Assembly: GCA_963978895.1 (NCBI GenBank)
Contig: OZ022246.1
Coordinates: 14,239,409 to 14,303,408 of the forward strand
DNA from: Erpobdella octoculata
Taxonomy: Eukaryota > Annelida > Clitellata > Hirudinida > Erpobdellidae
Direction: 5' to 3'
DNA: 64,000 bases
Position numbers and translations under genes: made by a program. Below are positions 60,916 to 64,000 of this stretch, piece after piece (position 1 is the first letter of the stretch; every line of letters starts with the position of its first letter). The notes beneath the pieces were generated by a model. That model had not been told where the DNA came from, did not search any database, and worked only from the letters and a program-made list of their open reading frames with translations.

Positions 60916-63900
60916 ACGTGCTCTCTAAAAAGAAAAATTTCTCAGAGCACGAGGCGGCAGTGCCAAAATAAACGAACGAACAGAATCACACATCAGAAAC
61001 AAAAAGGGTCAATATCCGTTCGTCATACGAAGAAAAAAATGAGTTTTAAGTCGTTTCCTAAAAACATAAACGCTATCGACACACGCCGGATCGGTAAGTT
61101 CAATCGGTAGATTGTTCCAGGTAGTTGGACAAGAAACTGCAAAAGCCCTCGGTCCAAACGTCCTGGTTCCGCAGGAAGGAACAAGAAGCTGACCGGAAGA
61201 AGCCGAGCGAAGGTGAGATCGGCCAGGAAACTGAGTCACCGGAATGCACAGACCGGAGAGGTATGACGGCGCAGAACCATGGAGGCATCGGTACGCAGTG
61301 AGAGATAGCTTGAAATCGATACGCGCCTGCATGTTCAGCCAGTGTAGTCGGTCGTGAATCGCTTTAGTGACATGACCGTATCGAGGCAATCGGAGAATCA
61401 GCCTAGCCGTGGCACGCATGACACCATCAAGCCGCCTCATTAACAGATCCGGTATTCCACTGAGTAGACAATTACAATAATCAAGTCTAGACAAGATCAA
61501 AGCGCGGGCAAGTGCATGCGAAGAATCGACCGTGAGGGATTTGCGAACTGACCTCATCTGTCGTAGATGGTAGTAACTGGTGTTGACCAATTTTGCAACA
61601 TGTTTGCTGAAAGTCAGTTGAGAATCTATGATGACCCCAAGATTGCGAACCCTATCGACGAGACGAATGATGTTTCCAGCTATATTGATCTCGTCGAAGG
61701 TGCAGTGCAACCGACGTCTAGAGGATCCCAGTAGAATGACCTCTGTCTTGGAGGCATTAACTTTAGTCGATTGCATTTCATCCATTCCATTATCTCCGAA
61801 ACGCAGCGTCCAATCTGTCCGCGAGCACACCGATACTCTCAGTGCCGCAATGATCGTAGATTTGTAGATCATCAGCATAACCATGAATATTGAAACTACG
61901 TTGAGCAACCAGGGCAAAAACATCTGAAGTGTATGCAATGAAGAATAGCGGTCCTAGAATTGAACCTTGTGGAACACCACACACAATCGAGGACCAACCA
62001 GAAAGGATACCTCCATAACGAACACACTGCCTCCGATCGCAAAGATACGAACCGATCCACCGAAGAGCAACAGAATCAATGCCAAATGTACGCTCCAATC
62101 TGGTCACGAGGATTCCATGATCAACGCAATCGAATGCAGCGCTGAGATCGAGCATAGCGAGCAGTGTTACCATCCCTCGATCGGTTGCCAAGAGAACATC
62201 CGAAGTAACCTTGAGCAATGCAGTTTCCGTCGAACGGCACCTCCGATAGGCAGACTGATGCTCCGGTAGAAGGCTGTGTCCATCCAGGTGATGTTGAATT
62301 TGTTTGTTAACCGCCCGTTCCAAAACCTTAGAGATGAACTGAAGATTCGAAACTGGGCGATAACTGGCAGGCAGAGAAACATCCAGCGTAGATTTTTTCA
62401 AGATTGGCGTGACCTCGGCCACTCTGAATGGGACCGGAAAGTGACCAGTGTCCAACGATTTATTAAACAGATCTGTAACAAATGGGGACAAGGTTTCTGA
62501 AAATTCTTTGATGAGCCATGTTGGCGCCGGGTCTAGACCACATGACTTGTTTGGAGAGTTCTTAATTAGGTCCTTGACGTCATCCTTAGTAAGAGTCGCA
62601 AAGTTGCTGAAACGTTCTCCAGAGAAGGTGTTGAACTCAGGCGTATCCGAATCAAGGGTAGACGCTCGGACGTCCGTGACCTTCTTCTCAAAAGAACTCA
62701 TGAATTGCTCTGCAGTCAGACCATCCTGAAGAATGAAAGATCGTTTCTTTCCCATCACGGCAGACAAATCTCTCCACAGCCTGCTTGCGTTTCCTGCACT
62801 CTCCGCAATCGTATTTTGCCAGTACGCATCCTGTGCTCTCCTATAAAAATCCTGGCAAAAACGTAACTGCGCAACCCATTTATCACGGTCAGAGATCAGT
62901 CGGGTTCTTCTGTAAATTCTTTCAAGAGAACGAGCTTTTCGTTTCTGCTCGCCGCAAGCAGTATTGAACCATGGAGTGATCGGACGATAATTTCTCAAGG
63001 CTGACCGACGTGGAGCATGCTTCTCAACAAGATCGGTCAGTATTCTGTTGTACATCGTAGCCATTTCATCCGGTCCAAGGCCGCTCCAGCTGCTGTCCTC
63101 AGTGCAGAGTTTGCTTGATTTGAGATCCCGTAAAAAAATCACGATCAAAGGTCTTCCATGCCCTGCCTGTTACCATTAGTGATACAGGATTTGGTTTCAT
63201 GAGTGGCAGTCTTGAAATGATGAGAGAATGATCGGACACAGATGGAACATACACTTCACAAGCAACAGAAGATGACTGAGCTGGGTCCTTCGTGATGACA
63301 ACGTCTAAGGTATGTCCGGCTTTGTGGGTTGGTGAAGAAATATTCTGGACAAGGCCAAAGCAATCCACGATCGTGTTGAATTTCATTGTCCATACTTCAT
63401 CCGGTTTGTCCAAGTGAATGTTGATATCTCCAACGACAAGAATATGGCAGCTGTGAACAGTTAATTCTTCAAGCATCTGGCTGAAATCCTCCAAGAACTG
63501 GTCAGAAACTCGTTCACTTCCAGGCCGGTAAATGACCACAGCAATTGTTCTAACACTCCTTAAGATAAGCATTACAGAAACGAATTCAAAAGTCTCAACT
63601 TTGCTGGTAAGATTCATTCGGCGGGCTTTGCACGATTCTTTGCAAATCCACGCAACCCCGCCCCCCAGTAGACGACCAGATTGCATCTTTTGTGTAGCAG
63701 ACCTCGCCAAACGTTTTCGTTCTCGTGCCTGATCCACGCACGTGTATCCATCCGGTGTGATTCTTGCGAGAGTGATGTCTTCTGATGATTCGTGAAAAGT
63801 CTCGGCAACTGCGAAGGCATCAAGATCATGTTCAGCGATGATATTTGTCAGCGATGCACTTTTATTTCCGATCGACTGACAATTCAAATATCCAATAGTC

Positions 63901-64000
63901 AAGTACTTGTTTCGAACGTATGATTCTGTGTTAGAGCTTTTCAGATTTTTCCCGCAACGGGAAGTCTTCTGGTAACTATCCTGTCCCCCGCGATGAACAG
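60916..64000 (-). mobile_element. CR1/L2-like LINE, runs off the window
   Basis: Minus-strand order: AP endonuclease (63099-63902) with YLNCQSIGNKSASL, VAETFHESSED, VVGDINIHLD and SVSDHSLIIS. The reverse transcriptase (61790-63148) has YRPVSNLQFISKVLERAV, LLAMLDLSAAFDCVDHGILV, VPQGSILGPLFFIAYTSD and HGYADDLQIYDH. The thumb and C-terminal region (61009-61938) has LGVIIDSQLTFSKHV, LSRLDYCNCLLSGIP and TWNNLPIELTD. Frame changes near 63120 and 61850 show it is slightly degraded. The 3' end is the (AAT)n tail at 60915. The 5' end lies beyond the window. Confidence 0.93.

Overview
The window is animal nuclear DNA. It is AT-rich, with spliced GT-AG genes, very long (TA)n tracts and many retrotransposons and DNA transposons. 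Within animals, the best clue is a myosin regulatory light chain whose C-terminal half reads most like molluscan forms (YIKDLL, KEAPIEGG), so a lophotrochozoan is my best guess. That is an inference from recall, not a computed phylogeny.

Host genes. A divergent homeobox gene (731-about 1807, -) has its intron between homeodomain codons 46 and 47. An unrecognised two-exon gene end lies at 9883-11045 (-). A complete seven-exon myosin regulatory light chain follows (11643-14546, -). An unrecognised 366-residue basic protein is at 17790-18890 (-), and a three-exon, 101-residue Cys-rich protein at 19523-20739 (-). PPP1R8/NIPP1 is complete in seven exons (24856-33466, +), with an antisense RTE-like LINE in one intron. 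An intronless selenoprotein U (PRXL2A/FAM213A-type) gene is at 45700-46254 (+). It has an in-frame TGA at the redox position and a convincing SECIS hairpin at 46307-46347. Convergent to it is ZWILCH (46564-55246, -), about 16 exons, of which only the first coding exon was not found.

Mobile DNA fills the rest. It comprises a tRNA-like SINE (about 150-400), a decayed Ty3/gypsy pol (3600-5660), and a hAT element with TIRs and a perfect 8-bp target duplication (6006-7936). There are two further TIR elements with perfect 8-bp duplications (23578-24283 and 36367-36593) and several palindromic elements. Helitron remnants carry the hairpin + CTAG 3' end (39668, 42382, 48103). A disrupted transposon-like ORF family that I cannot name is at 37159-39302, and decayed hAT pieces lie at 41440-41945 and 42709-44372. 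A Penelope-like element is at 58506-60470, and a CR1/L2-like LINE runs on the minus strand from 60920 to the window edge, its 3' tail being the long (TTA)n tract.

The most interesting biology is in the host genes. These are the selenoprotein U/SECIS pair; a 35-bp tandem array in ZWILCH that copies a 3' splice site five times; a possible AT-AG (U12-like) intron and a 12-nt microexon in ZWILCH; a GC-AG intron in PPP1R8; and a myosin light chain that lacks the usual phosphorylatable Ser/Thr. All exon joins were made by hand from splice-site and phase agreement and have no transcript support.
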